Below are positions 46,127-59,095 of a stretch of DNA of 64,000 nt, one piece after another (the first letter of the stretch is position 1; every line of letters begins with the position of its first letter). The notes beneath the pieces were generated by a model that worked only from the letters and a program-made list of their open reading frames with translations, was not told the origin of the DNA and did not search any database. Source of the stretch: Rhizophagus clarus (Eukaryota; Glomeromycota; Glomeromycetes; Glomerales; Glomeraceae); the NCBI GenBank assembly GCA_015698045.1, contig BLAL01000165.1, positions 653,501 to 717,500 on the forward strand. The letters are read 5' to 3'. The translations under genes were made by a program, and so were the position numbers.

Positions 46127-48694
46127 CATCCATATTACGTGAATGAAATTTTATTTAAAACATTTATGAAAAATATTTTTTTTTTTTTTTTGTCGCTCCT
46201 TTTATAAAAAACTGACGAATTTATTAAATTTATTTTATTTTATTAAAATTTACAACTTATATTAAGCATGCACGCCAAGCAAATTAATTTTCTTAACGAT
46301 AAAGTTAAATTCATTTAATTGGACAAAAAAAGTAAAAATCAATATTTCATCATGCATAATGTTTGGTACAAAATATTGCGCCAGAGAGAAAAATTATTTT
46401 TATTGTAACTTGTCTTTATTTTTGATTGTGTAGGATAAAATAGGGTAAAATCAAACAATTTAACATTATTAATCTGCTGCCATTCAATTTTGTAACAATT
46501 TAAGAGTTCTCTTCTATTATTACATGTGAAATGTTATTTATTTATGTTTTAATGCATGAATAAGTTAAAAAAAACCAGATTTTAAGATTATCATCAATCT
46601 ATCTTTTTTTTATGATTATAAAATGAGTTTCGAATAATAAATAACTCCGTGATGCCGATTTTAGTGCGACAGAAGCTGCAACAAATTGAGTTTATTAAGA
46701 CATTTAAAGAGCGGGTAACATCGTGAACAATAAATAACGGTGAACATAAAACAAATATTAGTGGTTAAATAATAAAGTAATGATTGTAAAAATTAAAAAT
46801 CTAGCATCGTGTGTATGTGGAAATTTTACACCCATTTACAGCTAGCAGTTAAAAAAAAAGCGAGTATCTGTTTAATTGAGTCAGTCATAAGAGGTTTAGT
46901 ATTGGCGTTTAATAATAAATGATTGCCAGGATGGATATATATATATTTACTGTATTTGATTGGTTAACCTTTTATAGCTTTCGGTTAAATTGATGGGCAG
47001 ATTGGCACAGTTGATTAGGCAAATTGATAAGCCTAATGGATTTAAGGTTTGACTATGTACAAAATAGTTCAAACAATATGCCAAAAGCAGTTGATTTTTG
47101 TCATTAACATCACAAGACACCCAAGAATCTACATCACTATACAGGTTACTTAACGAAAACTGGTTAAAACCACTTTGTACATTGATATTTCACTAGATAC
47201 AATTTCTTGAAAGATCTTCTAATACTTTCACTTCTTTCTTTCCCAAAAGAATGTTACGTATCCTTGTTGAATATTCCTGCTATGGGAAAGGTTGTAACAA
47301 ATCGAATAAAAAAATTCTAGAAGGAATTATTAGTCACGTTACTTTCTGTTCCATGGTGTAAGTATCATGTGATATTTTACATAGATAAACTATTGAGGAG
47401 GTACTAGCTCAAAATTAGATCTTGTTTTCATTATCAGCCAATGAACAATAACATATTTTTTATTTTTGAAGACTAGACCGGAAATCAAAAATCGACTTTC
47501 TTTTTAATGAATCATGATTTTAATCGATTTCACTAACATGTAATAAAAATGCATTAACACTCGAAGTTTCTAGATTTGAATTTTATAACAGTCTATGTAT
47601 GTTTTCATTTTACTTGTCTTATACGACTTGAGTATCACTCAGAAGAAATTACCCAAGTTTAAACTTTTCTTAGAACATAATTATTATGAAGATTCTTTTA
47701 AAATCTTAAAAAATCAAAGACTTAGAATATGAGAATGAAAAACAAACGTTAGTATATTTATTTCGAGGAATAACTGTTTAGGGATTTGCTTTTTAAAAGC
47801 AAAATTTCGTTTGAATTTTTGAAATAGATAGTTCGAATCGTTTTATGGGCTTAATGCATGTAACATTTTCTGGTTTACAGTATACTGAAATCCAATGAAA
47901 AAAAAGTAGAAGTAATATCTGCATAGACTGATACACGTAGCAATAAGTCAGGATCAACCAAGAAATGAAAGGCTTATAGTACACGTTTGTGAAGACCTAA
48001 GATCAAGCTTCTTGATGGTTCGTAGATTATCTTTTGATATACATTACCTTTCGTTCCGGAACCTGCATATGTTCTTTAGATTCATTAAATTTTACACATT
48101 GAATGAATTCCGAATTAATGATTTAGTCTGAGCATTTTTGTTTTTTTTTTTTTTTTTTTCTTGAACTTTTTATTGAATTCATACGAAATCTGAATCGACC
48201 GTAATTTCGTCTATATCTATTCTCAGGATTTATTTCAGTTGTTTCGAGGTTGAAAAAAATTTTTAAGGGATAAATGCATGCTCAACTCATGGTTACTTTT
48301 TTCGTTACCTTTTTAATTTACTTTATAGGTCAACGAATTCATAGGCCATGTTCATGTTATAAGACGAAAAAGACACTTCAGAATTTTTTTGATTCGGCTA
48401 CATCATCGACAAAGAAACACAACGCATTTCTAATATATCCGATATTTGAACGCGAGAGGTCAAATTTGATGCATACTAAGATCCAATCCTTGTTCTATAC
48501 GAAGTAGTTTATGATGGTATGATGTGTTACATTTTCTTCCAAGTGTGACCATAATTTTCTTCGTCCCTTGAAAAATCATGAAGTTTTTTTTCGTATACGT
48601 TTTGTATGTTATTAGATTACAGTGGATGATAATTGTATGATTTGGTAGATACAATTAAAGGGGTTAGCAAAAAGGGCATGTGTGATATGGCTAT
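46127..48694. other. Intergenic, no supported gene
   Basis: AT-rich. A possible hydrophobic-leader frame at 48274-48507 has cysteines after the leader but no other support. An A/T homopolymer run lies at 48140-48160. Nothing else is recognised. Confidence 0.4.
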
Positions 48695-48966
48695 CTAAGA
48701 ACACCTATTCCATTTCGACCCGGGAGATGACTTGATCTTTGGTTCACGTTCTTGGCATAGAATTCTTTTTTCTGAAAAAGACAGTTACGATATACCTGGG
48801 TCATTGGGTCTATACCTTTGATATCTGAAAAGAAGGCCTTGTCTCCCATAGAAACGAAGCGCTGGATCTGGTCAGATGGTATATCCTCTTTACCATTCGG
48901 ACACTCAGCAATCAGCATATAAGAAAAATCTTGAGCGTGGTATGAGGAAGTAGAAAAAATAGCCAT
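48695..48966 (-). CDS. Hypothetical protein, weakly supported
   Basis: An open frame from the ATG at 48966 (MAIFSTSSYHAQDFSYMLIA and on) is GC-richer than its surroundings. Read straight it ends at 48691 (91 aa). A two-exon reading (48816-48966 joined to 48695-48771 across a 44-bp GTATAG...TTTCAG intron) gives 75 aa ending in a Lys/Arg/Ser-rich tail. I recognise no domain. The composition links it with the exon-like ORFs that follow on the other strand, possibly a divergent gene pair or a decayed region. Confidence 0.3.
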
Positions 48967-49022
48967 ACCGGAGAAATATCAGGATGAAAACACAAGTACA
49001 TATTTAGCACAACGCCATAAGC

Positions 49023-49509
49023 TAGATTAGTGATAAGTGAACAGGCCCCTTTTGGACAACATGTTGATGGGCATTAATGATTATATTTTTTTTTGCAGGT
49101 TATTAAATATTCAGATATAGAATAAACTGCTAAAATGTCAACTGATGTAGTGGGTTTAGAGGATATTATAGATAATTAAACAAGAATATTTTATGTTAAA
49201 CTTGAAGATAAACAAGAAGTCTATATAATTGGGCTTAAATTGATTAGCTCGAGAGTTGGAGTTTGTGCAAAATAATTATAATGGTGGATTCCCTGTTCTT
49301 CATAGTCCGGAGGACAAGGGTGGGGTTGAAGTAGTGTTCGCCAGAGGGGTCCAGAGCAGTAATCCGCAGGTCGGGTAATGTACGCCTCACTTTTTAGAAT
49401 GTAATCAAAATCATCGAGTCTAGAGCGTGGGGCTAGATTAATGACGCTCAGACATGTGTTGGCAATCGTTATTATATTTTTCTACAGGTTAATAATATTC
49501 AATAGTGAA
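49023..49509 (+). repeat. Duplicated leader sequence, two copies
   Basis: Two segments (49023-49134 and 49434-49509) share GCTAGATTARTGA, a stretch like ATTATATTTTT, then a splice-acceptor-like YTGCAG or CTACAG followed by GTTAWTAAATATTCA, and each ends in AAAATG. They look like duplicated 5' leaders with the 3' end of a leader intron, about 375 bp apart. Confidence 0.55.
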
Positions 49510-50216
49510 AATGGACGACGGTCGATCAATCAAGGTCGGATCTGTAGATAGTGCATTAAGAGTGCTTTCGGAACAGGTTAGTATTCTAAAGAAAAGATTA
49601 TACAAATATATCGCTGACATAATAAACGACATGGTCCTCATTGCAGACAACCCTTGCAAGTGTCGGAAACTCCGAAGGTCCATACAGGTCCGGACTGTAC
49701 TACGGAGAGATGATCATTAGCTCGGAAGATTCATTAATCATGTGAGTTGGCTGTGTTTGTGTGATAGCAAAAAATCGAAAGACGTTAACTGCATACTCTC
49801 ATTTTTTTCCCTGCACAAACGAGAGCGGAATGTAAAAATGCTCTGTTATGATCGAAGGACACAGGACCTACCATTATTATGACTTGTAACGTAATATATT
49901 CGCATTAACAATCATGTCTTGTGAAGCAAGAAAAAGCCAGGTATTATAAGACAGAGCACCTTTCAACATGATCCAGTCTACGATATACATAGTAAAAAAT
50001 GTGGAGGATGCAGTGAAAAAATACAAATGGATTAGCTAAAATGGTTATATGCGCCGGTGCCAGTATAATGGTCAGTCTCCGATGAACCTCCGAACCACTA
50101 TTAACTCGTCCAGTGCGGTGATCATCGCCGGAGCACCGATGATCCAGCGCAGCTCACCTCGGAAGATTTTCTATGCTAGGACCGCGTCTATTAATAAGCC
50201 CTGCCAAGACGGTTAA
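49135..50216 (+). other. GC-richer island of exon-like ORFs, unidentified
   Basis: Open pieces, none recognised: (1) ATG 49135, MSTDVVGLEDIIDN then a TAA, with a further open stretch; (2) about 49255-49375, containing NGGFPVLHSPEDKGGVEVVF; (3) ATG 49510, MDDGRSIKVGSVDSALRVLS, which can splice at GTTAGT (49576) to an acceptor at 49647 and then reads SVGNSEGPYRSGLYYGEM to a GTGAGT donor near 49741; (4) ATG 50049 to TAA 50216, a 55-aa frame containing PMNLRTTINSSSAVIIAG. Composition is clearly richer in G and C than the flanks. They may be exons of one gene, two tandem genes (see the duplicated leader), or a decaying locus. I could not build one consistent model. Confidence 0.4.
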
Positions 50217-51074
50217 AATTTTAACTGTTGCGTAGACATGTCTTTCTCATTACGCAGTTTTGTACTGTATTATTAATATCCTGCGGATCCTAAATTTTAA
50301 GTCAAGTGATTAAGATCTGCCTTTAAGCAGTAATGATGACATAAACAAAAAAAAAAGAGGTAGGATGAATGAAAAAAAAGAGAAGGGACTTAACCTGTTG
50401 CGTTAATTATCTCATAATTACGCATATAGTTTAATCACCGATTTGGGCGCAACTCAACACATTGATTCATTGCACGTGAAATGCGATTTGTGACGTTGTG
50501 TTATTTGATTCTTTTCTACAAGTCGTATATCTATCAGGCCAACATTCCGAATATAACGACGAAATCGAAATGTATTAGGTCAAGTTTACTTCTATTTAAT
50601 TACTATATAGGATAGCGGGAAGGAACTGTCATTATTGCGTTTGTAAACGTCTAGGGGCTGGCAGGCATATTTTATGCTTTAATTCCTCCTTTGAAACACC
50701 CGCTATCTGTTTTATTTTTTCGTTTTGCATAACATCCTATATATTTATGAAAATAAAAAGCTTAGCTTTGAATTTTTAACATGTGCGTGTTTTTATACAT
50801 TGTAAATAAAAACCATGTGTTCATCACTTTTGCAAAGCAAAATTTTTATTAAAACGAACGTCGTGATATATTAAAAAATACAAATTTTTTGGGACGTAGC
50901 CCGTATTAAGGGACATTTCTATGCTAATATACACACATAATTATTATTTTCGAAATACCATGAAACCATTACTTTTTCATTATCAGTTCTTTCTCTATCA
51001 ATAATAACCACAATAACTCAAACCTCTATCATCCCTTTCACCACCACAAAGTAAATACATATTCTTAGTGTTAT
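50217..51074. other. Intergenic, nothing recognised
   Basis: AT-rich, no gene or repeat supported. The last about 150 bp would be the 3' flank of the CRN gene. Confidence 0.45.
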
Positions 51075-53002
51075 TCACAGCTTAATTTTTAAAACATATT
51101 GGAAAACGCGTTCATCAATCCAATTTGGTATGATCTTGGCATCTTTCTCTTTAGAGGTAACGAATTTCTGTACTTTATAATCGTCATACAAATATTCTGG
51201 TACAACAAAATAATAGTAAATCAATTCTTTCGCTGATTTGTCCCCAAATTTGTTGCATAAAGCTTTCAAACCATTCATCTTGATGGGATGATGTTTCGCA
51301 ATAGTCATCTGAAAGACCTTATTTGGAGTAATAACTGAATCGAGAGATGGAAAATTACTTTCCCACGCTTGATAATACATTCCATCTTTGATTTTATCAA
51401 TACTACTACTTTTAAAATATAATGGTAAGTTTTGTTGGGATAAATTGACTTTTGCAGCTGGATCATCAATATTTTCTTTACTATATTCATCTAAAGGACG
51501 AACTTCGAAATTTCCTCCATTTCGTAACATCTTGTGAGCAATATACTCGAATGCGTTTCCCAAGAGTGAATTGCCTGTGCCTGCTTTAATTTGATCACGA
51601 AGTCTTTCCCTCATACGTGTTTCAAGCAGTTCAGTCACTTGTTCCAGCACATAATTAGAAGCAAATCTTAAAATTGTTTCCGTATAAGGAGTTATGCCAT
51701 TTCGATCCAGTTGGAGTTGCGTTTCAGAATATTGACTTAGCTCATATTCGCCCACTTCTTTGTCATCTTTTACTGGGAGGTTCACGTGGATATGAACGAT
51801 CATGTGACTAGATAAGGTTCTTTCTACGTCACTTTCGCCGACATAATCAAAAATATCTTCCTTGCAATTATAAATTGCATCTTTAAGCATATTCTGGTAA
51901 ACTTTTTCGTTAGCCTTCTCCAAGACATACCGCGGGATTCCTCCCCATTTCGAAAATAGATCCCTAGCTAGTCTCTCATCTATTTTATCATTATAAATAT
52001 ATTTTCGGCACTGCTTAATCTCTTTCCAGCTCCATATTGGCATATACCGTATTGCAATTTTCCCTTCATAATTATCGAAGTGTTTATAGTGATCCCTCTT
52101 TGATGAACAGATTAGAATTGTTTTAGCATTAACGTCTTTTGGTTCCTTGCCATCTACAATATACCAAACCCTTGCGTCTAGTAAGTATAAATCTATTTCG
52201 TCGTCGTTGCACCTGAAGGCATGTTCTCCATTAAAAACAAAGCTTTTTTTTTCTTTACAGCTATCAAATACAATAGTTGCATTTTTTTTCGCAAGTAGAT
52301 AAAGCAAATAATAACCAAAAATAGTTTTGCCAATACCCGGATTTCCGGATATACGTAGTTTATTTATTGCATCATCAAAGACGATATGTTCGAAATCTTT
52401 ATAACATCTACGAATGTACAGATTGGAAAGTCCATGTTCTTTTCCCAAAAATCGAGTGTTATTGGGTAACCTAAGAAATTGATTAGTAAGAGATGCCTTC
52501 TTTAAATCTCGCCAAAAGTTATTCACTTCATCATCTGTTTTTACGCGTTTATTAGGAGGCTCTATATAATAAATATAAAACAATGATACCACGCGGTTAA
52601 GAATAAAATTTAAACCAGAACTGCCTGATTAAATTTATTACCATGGAATTCAGATCCGTTCAGTTCCTCTAACGAAGTGAGTTTACGTATTCTGGCGGTT
52701 GACGCGGGCGGTTCAATTAAGACATGAATATGTCTCTTAGGCGGCTTCTTGGTCCAGTAGTCTCCAATTTTGTTTATTGCCATCAGCTCATCACTGTCAT
52801 TGAGATTTCTCAACTGGTGATCGTCACCAATTTCCACCTTCCATAGTCTGAGCTTGTCTGCGTCCACACCAGCAAAGTCATTCTGTTTTTTCGCCTTAAT
52901 AAATTCCTTGAGGTGGCAAACGAGTTGGTCCTTCTCAATATCGACAGAAAATACGTTCGCGAGTGTATTTCCTTTGACAAGACAGAGCAACGTAATAGGC
53001 AT
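51075..53002 (-). CDS. Crinkler (CRN) family protein: CRN N-terminus plus P-loop NTPase and nuclease-like C-terminus
   Basis: Two exons, 52642-53002 and 51075-52561, with an 80-bp GTAATA...TATAG intron; 615 aa. The N-terminus is the ubiquitin-like Crinkler header: LLCLVKGNTLANVFSVDI in the LFLAK position, then HLKEFIKAKKQNDFAGVDAD and LWKVEI. EPPNKRVKTDD (about 121-131) could be a nuclear localisation signal. A P-loop NTPase follows with Walker A GNPGIGKT (about 193-200) and a Walker B-like WYIVDG (about 253-258). The last 200 residues fit the REase-like CRN C-terminal class (FEYIAHKML ... VFQMTIAKHHPIK). CRNs were described in oomycetes as host-targeted effectors and occur widely in Rhizophagus. 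No classical signal peptide is visible. A CCAAT motif lies about 25 bp upstream. Structure is clear; role here is inferred. Confidence 0.9.
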
Positions 53003-53150
53003 TTTCGACTTAAATAGAATATTTTATTGGTGCAAAGTGCAGTATGTGAGGACAAGAGTAAAAAAGACTGATTTTATTTGCGTAAAAGTGGGCGTTTGAG
53101 GGTATATGTGAAAAAAATAATCTGTTACACAGATCTGGTGGCGGTAGGCC

Positions 53151-53407
53151 CAGTGGTTCAATTGTCAATTTTGAGATGACCCTGAATGACCTTCGAATGA
53201 CCTAGTCATTTGGTGAGTCATTTAAAATTAATGCTTTATAATTCAGGCCAAATTTATGATATCGGCCAGAATTATGAATTTATAATTTCACGTGAATAGT
53301 TTTTGGCCAAAATTATGACAAAATTTATAAATGACTAGATCATTTGTCATTTAACCCAAATGGCACGTGACAAGTCATTTGAGTCATTGAGTCGCTGGCC
53401 AACACTT
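53151..53407. mobile_element. Degenerate hAT-like MITE
   Basis: The right end reads, inverted, AAGTGTTGGCCAGCGACTCA, close to a hAT CAGTGTTGGCC end; the left end CAGTGGTTCAATTG matches it poorly. Both flanks of the interior carry TCATTTG/AAATGAC motifs like those in the hAT MITE at 17693-18423. No target duplication is visible, so it is an old or truncated relative. Confidence 0.4.
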
Positions 53408-55413
53408 AAATTAAATTATATTCTGCCGTATGACGCATTTTTTTCCGTCGTACCTGCTCATACTGCGGGAGAATTTAGCGAACCCACAAAAAATGAATCT
53501 GCTTAATATATAGTATAAACTTTGTAAAACATTGAGTTGATGTCATCCACTTATCCCAGTGTAATTAATCCATAACTTTAAAAATTCATTATGGAAAAAA
53601 ATTGTGTTTAGCTAGCTCACTGAACCTTTTTGAAAGGAGATGTTCAATTTAAAATATTGAGGATTGAAAAACTAAATAATTTGGTAGTCATTTATTAGGT
53701 ATAGACTTTAATTTGAGATTAAAATTCAATTCTTGTGGTTGAAGTCCCAGAAAGAATATTGGCTACTATAGAGATAATTCGTGAAAATAAACGAGTTTAT
53801 ATGTACACCAACATATCATGAGAATTATGTTTTATATTAGATACTTATGTGACAGACCGTAAATATAAATGAATTTTTATCAAAGTATACTTTTGTACTA
53901 ATATATTCTCCATGATAACAGGAATAAGGTTGTGTGCCGTAAGCAATAATTATTATATTCGAATTACAATCTAGGAGGGCTGTAATATTATAAACATAAG
54001 TTGTAATTTGGTTGTAAACACTATGCTATTGTGGTTAACTGAAAGATGATAATTCTGATTACAACCATTTATATACTGTAATTACTTGATTTTTGGACTT
54101 ACAATTATTTAAGACAGGCAACACTAAACAGGAACTGAAGTTATTTCTAATTTACATTTTTCGTGATTACTCTCGCTAAAGTAACATTAATTATCAAGAT
54201 TGTAACCGAGTAAAACTTTTGTGACCATTGTATTTAAGAGAATGAACTTGATCTCAAGAGTTTATAATAATTTCTATATATTTTTGTTAAGATAAAATTT
54301 TCATTGGAATTTGGAAAGATATGTAAGTAGCCATTCTTTTTATCGATAAGCGCTTTTTACAATTAATGTATTTCCAATTGAACAGTGATTGAGCTTTAAT
54401 GAATATTTGGATGAACCCATTTAATAGCTTGAACAAATATGGATGGGCTCATTACAAATAATATAACTACGAATCCTGTCTTTTATGCGTTGTCATGCCG
54501 AACTTCTGCCACTTCCGGCACAACAAGAAATACAATCAAAATAACATAATAAACTTTTACTTTTCTCAAATATAAACTTTATTTAATCTCTAAAACTTTA
54601 TTATCTCTAAATAATTAGGTAGTTACATTTTTAAATATTCGTAATCTAACCTATGCTTAACGCTTCTTTTTTTTTAAGTCTACAAACTGGGGTTTATATA
54701 TTATTACACTCGTCGATCATTTAATTAATAAAATGATTATTAATTTCGTATTATATACTGACTATCTCAATTCTCAACTCGATGATCTAATTGATCACAT
54801 GACTTCATCGATTTCTGTCATTACAGCGTCTATCATAGTTTCTACGACTTTGACAAAATCTATGTTGAAAAGAATTAAGAGCACGAAGTTCATAACAATC
54901 CGTAGCAGATGTACAGCAGATTGATTTTACATATGGAGAAATTATATTCATGGCATTGGTAAAGCGAAAGAAACAAAATAAAATACTGTGATTATGGAAA
55001 CAACATGTTATCCAGTTTGAATTTAAATATATATTTTACGGTGATGCTTATTGAATTAATGTGACTTGCTTCAGAGTATAGGAAACGGTAGTAATTTATG
55101 GTGAGTTCGAAGATTGAGGTCTCTAAAACTTTTTGTGAAGTATCTTAACTCAGTGAGAATGTTTAGAAGGACAATACAATACAGAATAATTCTGAAGGGA
55201 AACAAGAATGATGAAACGTGCCACGAGAAAAAAGAAAAAAGCTAAACCAGAACTGTTAATATATATGGAAAATACAAATTCTTTAAATCTTTTTATTTAT
55301 TGCTCTTAATAATTAATATATTCTCTGAGAAAGAGTATTTGGTCGAGTCTGATAGTCCTATCATCAAGTTGGTGGGCACATTCGACCGAAATATACCTAT
55401 ATGTGCATTATTG
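53408..55413. other. Intergenic, no supported gene
   Basis: AT-rich. An imperfect hairpin GTTGT..GCCG / CGGCACAAC lies near 54490-54524. The short frame at 54733-54924 has no domain. Nothing else is recognised. Confidence 0.45.
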
Positions 55414-56066
55414 CCCTATAAAAAATAAATGTCCGGAAAATGTTATCAAAAATGTCCGGAAAATGTCCAGAATAAATCTGATGTGTCCGGAAAATGTCCA
55501 CTTTTTTGGTACATGTCTGACACACTTCTGATACTTAAAATTTTGACATGTCCTAACTTTGTCCAGAATTCATCCAGTATTTGTTCGGTATAAAATTTTG
55601 GACAAATTCCAGACAGTTAAACCTGGACAAATTCTGGACATAGCAAAAAAACCAGATAGACAAATTCCGGACATGAAAAAGTTCAGGACAAATTCTGGAT
55701 ACTATTTCCAAAAAAGGATAAATTAATTTTGTAAAAAAATGCAAAAAGCACAAAACTGACATTCAAAATCTTTTCTGTCGTACTAATTAAAATTGCAGAG
55801 CAGGCAAAAATACTATATATCTATGATATAAAAATTCTGGGTTAAGGAATAATGATGATCATCTATCCATTGATCATCTTTTGTGGCAAAATTTTACAAA
55901 AATACATTTCTGGACAATTTCAGGACAAATTCCTAATATCCCGGAAATGCAGTGTTTTCGGAACAGTTTCCGGACACACAGCAGTGTCCAGAATTTCCGG
56001 ACAATTATTTAGACAATTTTTCTGGACATTTTCTGGACATTATCCGGACACATATTTTTTATAGGG
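55414..56066. mobile_element. TGTCCGGA TIR element, copy 2
   Basis: Ends CCCTATAAAAAATA and TATTTTTTATAGGG form a perfect inverted repeat, followed inward by TGTCCGGA on both sides. The flanking 3-bp repeat TTG (55411-55413 and 56067-56069) is a likely target duplication. The interior has repeated GTCCGGAAAATGTCC-type motifs, and the inner segment shared with copy 1 lies at about 55736. Non-autonomous. A 3-bp duplication would fit PIF/Harbinger or CMC-type elements, but the superfamily is unassigned. Confidence 0.82.
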
Positions 56067-56389
56067 TTGGGTTAGGTTTTGACTTGCGTGCATACAGAGT
56101 TTTCCGATTTGATAGATTGGATAGTTAATTTGATCATGAAATCTATTATTATTTTTAGGATCACTATATTTTACTTTACATTTAATATCGAACTATTTGG
56201 TCATTGTAAATTAGGCCGGAATTGGGTTATGATAATTCCGACCAGATTTCAGTATATAAAATTATATTGTATAATCTTTAACCCGCATCCCAAAATCTTT
56301 TTTCGCTTAATTTTTAAACCGCAACCTGAACATGCCTTCAAAAAAAGAGAAATGTACGACTTAAACTTGCTCGAGATATAAAGAAGCGA

Positions 56390-58070
56390 AGCGCTTACTG
56401 GTTGAACCAACTAAAGCGGATATATATTAGCAGAGGATAGTGAAAATCGTAAAGATAACAAAGAAATTGAACAGTTAACGGATGGTGAACCAGAGGATAT
56501 TAAATGGAATGATTAGAAGTTTGAAGATACATTTAACAGATTCACTTCAACAGCTTTTGAAATAATATTAACGGCTGCTAAAAAAAAACCTAATGTTTTT
56601 GACACAGCTTGGCCTATTTCTTTTATTGGGGGGTCGTTAAAGCGGAGTAGACTTGGCCGGAATTACGACATTAAGAAATTACGAATGTGACAAATAACGA
56701 GACGACATATAGGTTTTTACTAACCGAAAAGTTCTAAAAAAGTAGAGAGTGTGATGCCGGTGACAAATATTTTACTATAATACGTGATTCTACTATTTAA
56801 CGTCTCCCCTAACAACGGAAAAAGATTGCTGCACAAGGTACAAAAACGTTGACCTTATTTTTTAAGAATCAAGACCAAGATCCGGTTATTTTGAAGCCTA
56901 GCTCTTCCTAACGATAAAACTCTTTTCAATTCAAAGCAGAAATCAGGTACAGCTCATTTTTCAATTTATTAATTTACGTAAAATGGGATACAAACAATGA
57001 ATGCAGTCGAATTGTTGCTGGGAGTATTGGAAAAGGAAATATTAATTCGTGTTTGTTGGATAAAGAATTTTTTGAAAAATAAAACAATTCCAACATTCAA
57101 GCTTGGTGAACATCAAAAAATTAAAAACCTTTTGTGGGACGAAGATGTGAATAAAATGATTTAAAATATCTGCAGAGTAAAGGATGCACAGTATCAAGGA
57201 CCTCAAAACTTAACTGTTTTTCCAGAAATTGGAATTGAACAAAAAACAATATCAGAGAGAATACTGCACTTATTTGGCTTAATAAGCGTGACTGGTTTTT
57301 CAAGTCGGTAAAAAAAATATTTATTATGATGGACGTAAGCGCCGAGAAAATTTTTTAAATTAATGTCAAAATCAATGGATGAAGATATGACAGTAATGAT
57401 TGAGCCGCAATTAAATCTTAATGAAAAAAAAACATATTTTGGTACGCATGATGGATCCGTATTTTATACAAATGATGGAAAAAAACATATTGGTTCCTTT
57501 AAAAAGGAAACAGATTAAGCCTTCATGTTAGCGACTTTTAACTGAAATCGATGGTCGTTTAAATTGAAGATAAAGAAGCATGTGTTATAATGAAGCCCGA
57601 TAATAGCTGAGATGGATAATGAACAAACGAAGATTTGGTTAAACAGGGATGATACATTAATTTATTTTGAAAATTTTATCATATTTTATTATTTTAATAA
57701 ACAAATATTATTTTGTATGCAGTAGATAGTGAAAAAGTAATTCCTAATTTTGAGCAAAAGTATCCTAATCCCATAAGTGTATTTGCATTTGATAATGCTA
57801 CAAGCTATGTCGCCTATGCACCTGATGCTTTAATTGCACATCATATAAATCCTAATCCAAGCGATAAAAAAAAGTTTAAAGATGGATTCAAATCTGATGG
57901 GGGAATTCAATAAATATTTTCCAGATGGACGTCCAAAAAGAATCAAATTAATGTTAGAAGAAGGGGGATTATGGAAAAAAGGATTAAAAAATGAGTTTTG
58001 GATGAAAAATCCATTTATCCACAAAAGGTGATTGCTTGCTATTAGAATTCTCTCTCCTCAACCTGATTTT
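56390..58070 (+). pseudogene. DDE-superfamily transposase relic
   Basis: Fragments in order, in changing frames: FNRFTSTAFEIILTAAKKKP near 56535; KKIAAQGTKTLTLFFKNQ near 56820; MNAVELLLGVLEKEI near 57000; TIPTFKLGEHQK near 57090; then IWLNKRDWFFKSVKK near 57275. Next are EPQLNLNEKKTYFGTHDGSV (57400-57460), holding the first catalytic Asp region (THD), and FAFDNATSYVAYAPDALIA (57780-57840), with the FDNATSH-type second Asp. LMLEEGGLWKKGLK-like text follows near 57945. This is the layout of a DDE endonuclease transposase family abundant in Rhizophagus. Many stops and frameshifts show it is dead. About 170 bp around 56640-56810 do not fit and may be a small insertion. Confidence 0.72.
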
Positions 58071-59095
58071 TCCGCACAGAAACCCTGAAAACCCTTGTGT
58101 ATTAGTAAAAAATTCAAAGCCATCTTATCACTATATGTAAATTCCAGGGTGCACTCTAGATATTTAAATGAGTATTAGATAGCACCTGTAACTGGACACA
58201 GATAGATTGAATATCTCTTACTTTTAGAACGAAAAGGGGTCAAGTTTTGACAGGAGAAAATTTTTCAATTTGCCTTACTGTGAAAAGCATTGAAAGAATC
58301 ACAGACCAAGTTAATATAATACAGGACGAATCAAGCGGTGGTTTAATTTTCGGTAAGAAGGAAAGTACAAGTTGAAATTGGCTCAGTTTTTGTGCATTAA
58401 TAAAATTTGATAATATCATAAATTATTGAATAAATTGTCTCGAAAATAACGATTTAGAACTTAAACGACTATGTACGTCAGAAGACAGGACAGGTTTATT
58501 TTCTATTACCGACCTGTTCATGTTATATGTTGTGCATATTTTCTCTAATAACTCGTAAGTCCGGAGTGAAAAAGATAAAACTAATATTTGCGATTTTATT
58601 GGTCGCTGATCACGTGACTAGCAGAGAAACTCGTACCAATCACCAATTTTCAGACATACATATACAATATATCAGATATAAATCGTCTAAATAAATAAAT
58701 AAATATATATATCAGATATAAAGTCCTTCGCATCCGGACAAAAAAAGTTGGTTGTTCACACTTGTTGAAAAATCGTTCAGTCTCATTCTTTGTCTTTCTT
58801 TAGTTCTCCAAACCTATGAACAAGTTCGACGTAATAACTAGAGCTTAAGATCCGGTGAATGATCTTAATGGCTTATTAATATAATCCGGATATTCTAGGA
58901 TATAATGTAGTATACATAAAATTTATAAATTCAACGCTTTAAAGAAGTGAAGCAAGAATTTCTAATTTTATCCGGATTAGCACGAAATACTTGTCAGTAT
59001 AAGCTACATCAGCTGCAAAATACAATAATACAAGAAATTGAATATTATGACTGCAAAACATACTCCAATAAATAAGACGATTGTTGGTGTAATGT
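58071..59095. other. Intergenic, no supported gene
   Basis: AT-rich. TATATCAGATATAAA is repeated at about 58668 and 58708. Nothing else is recognised. Confidence 0.45.

Noticed and set aside
52854..53099. Plus-strand frame overlapping the CRN start
   Set aside because: Antisense shadow of the CRN header exon.
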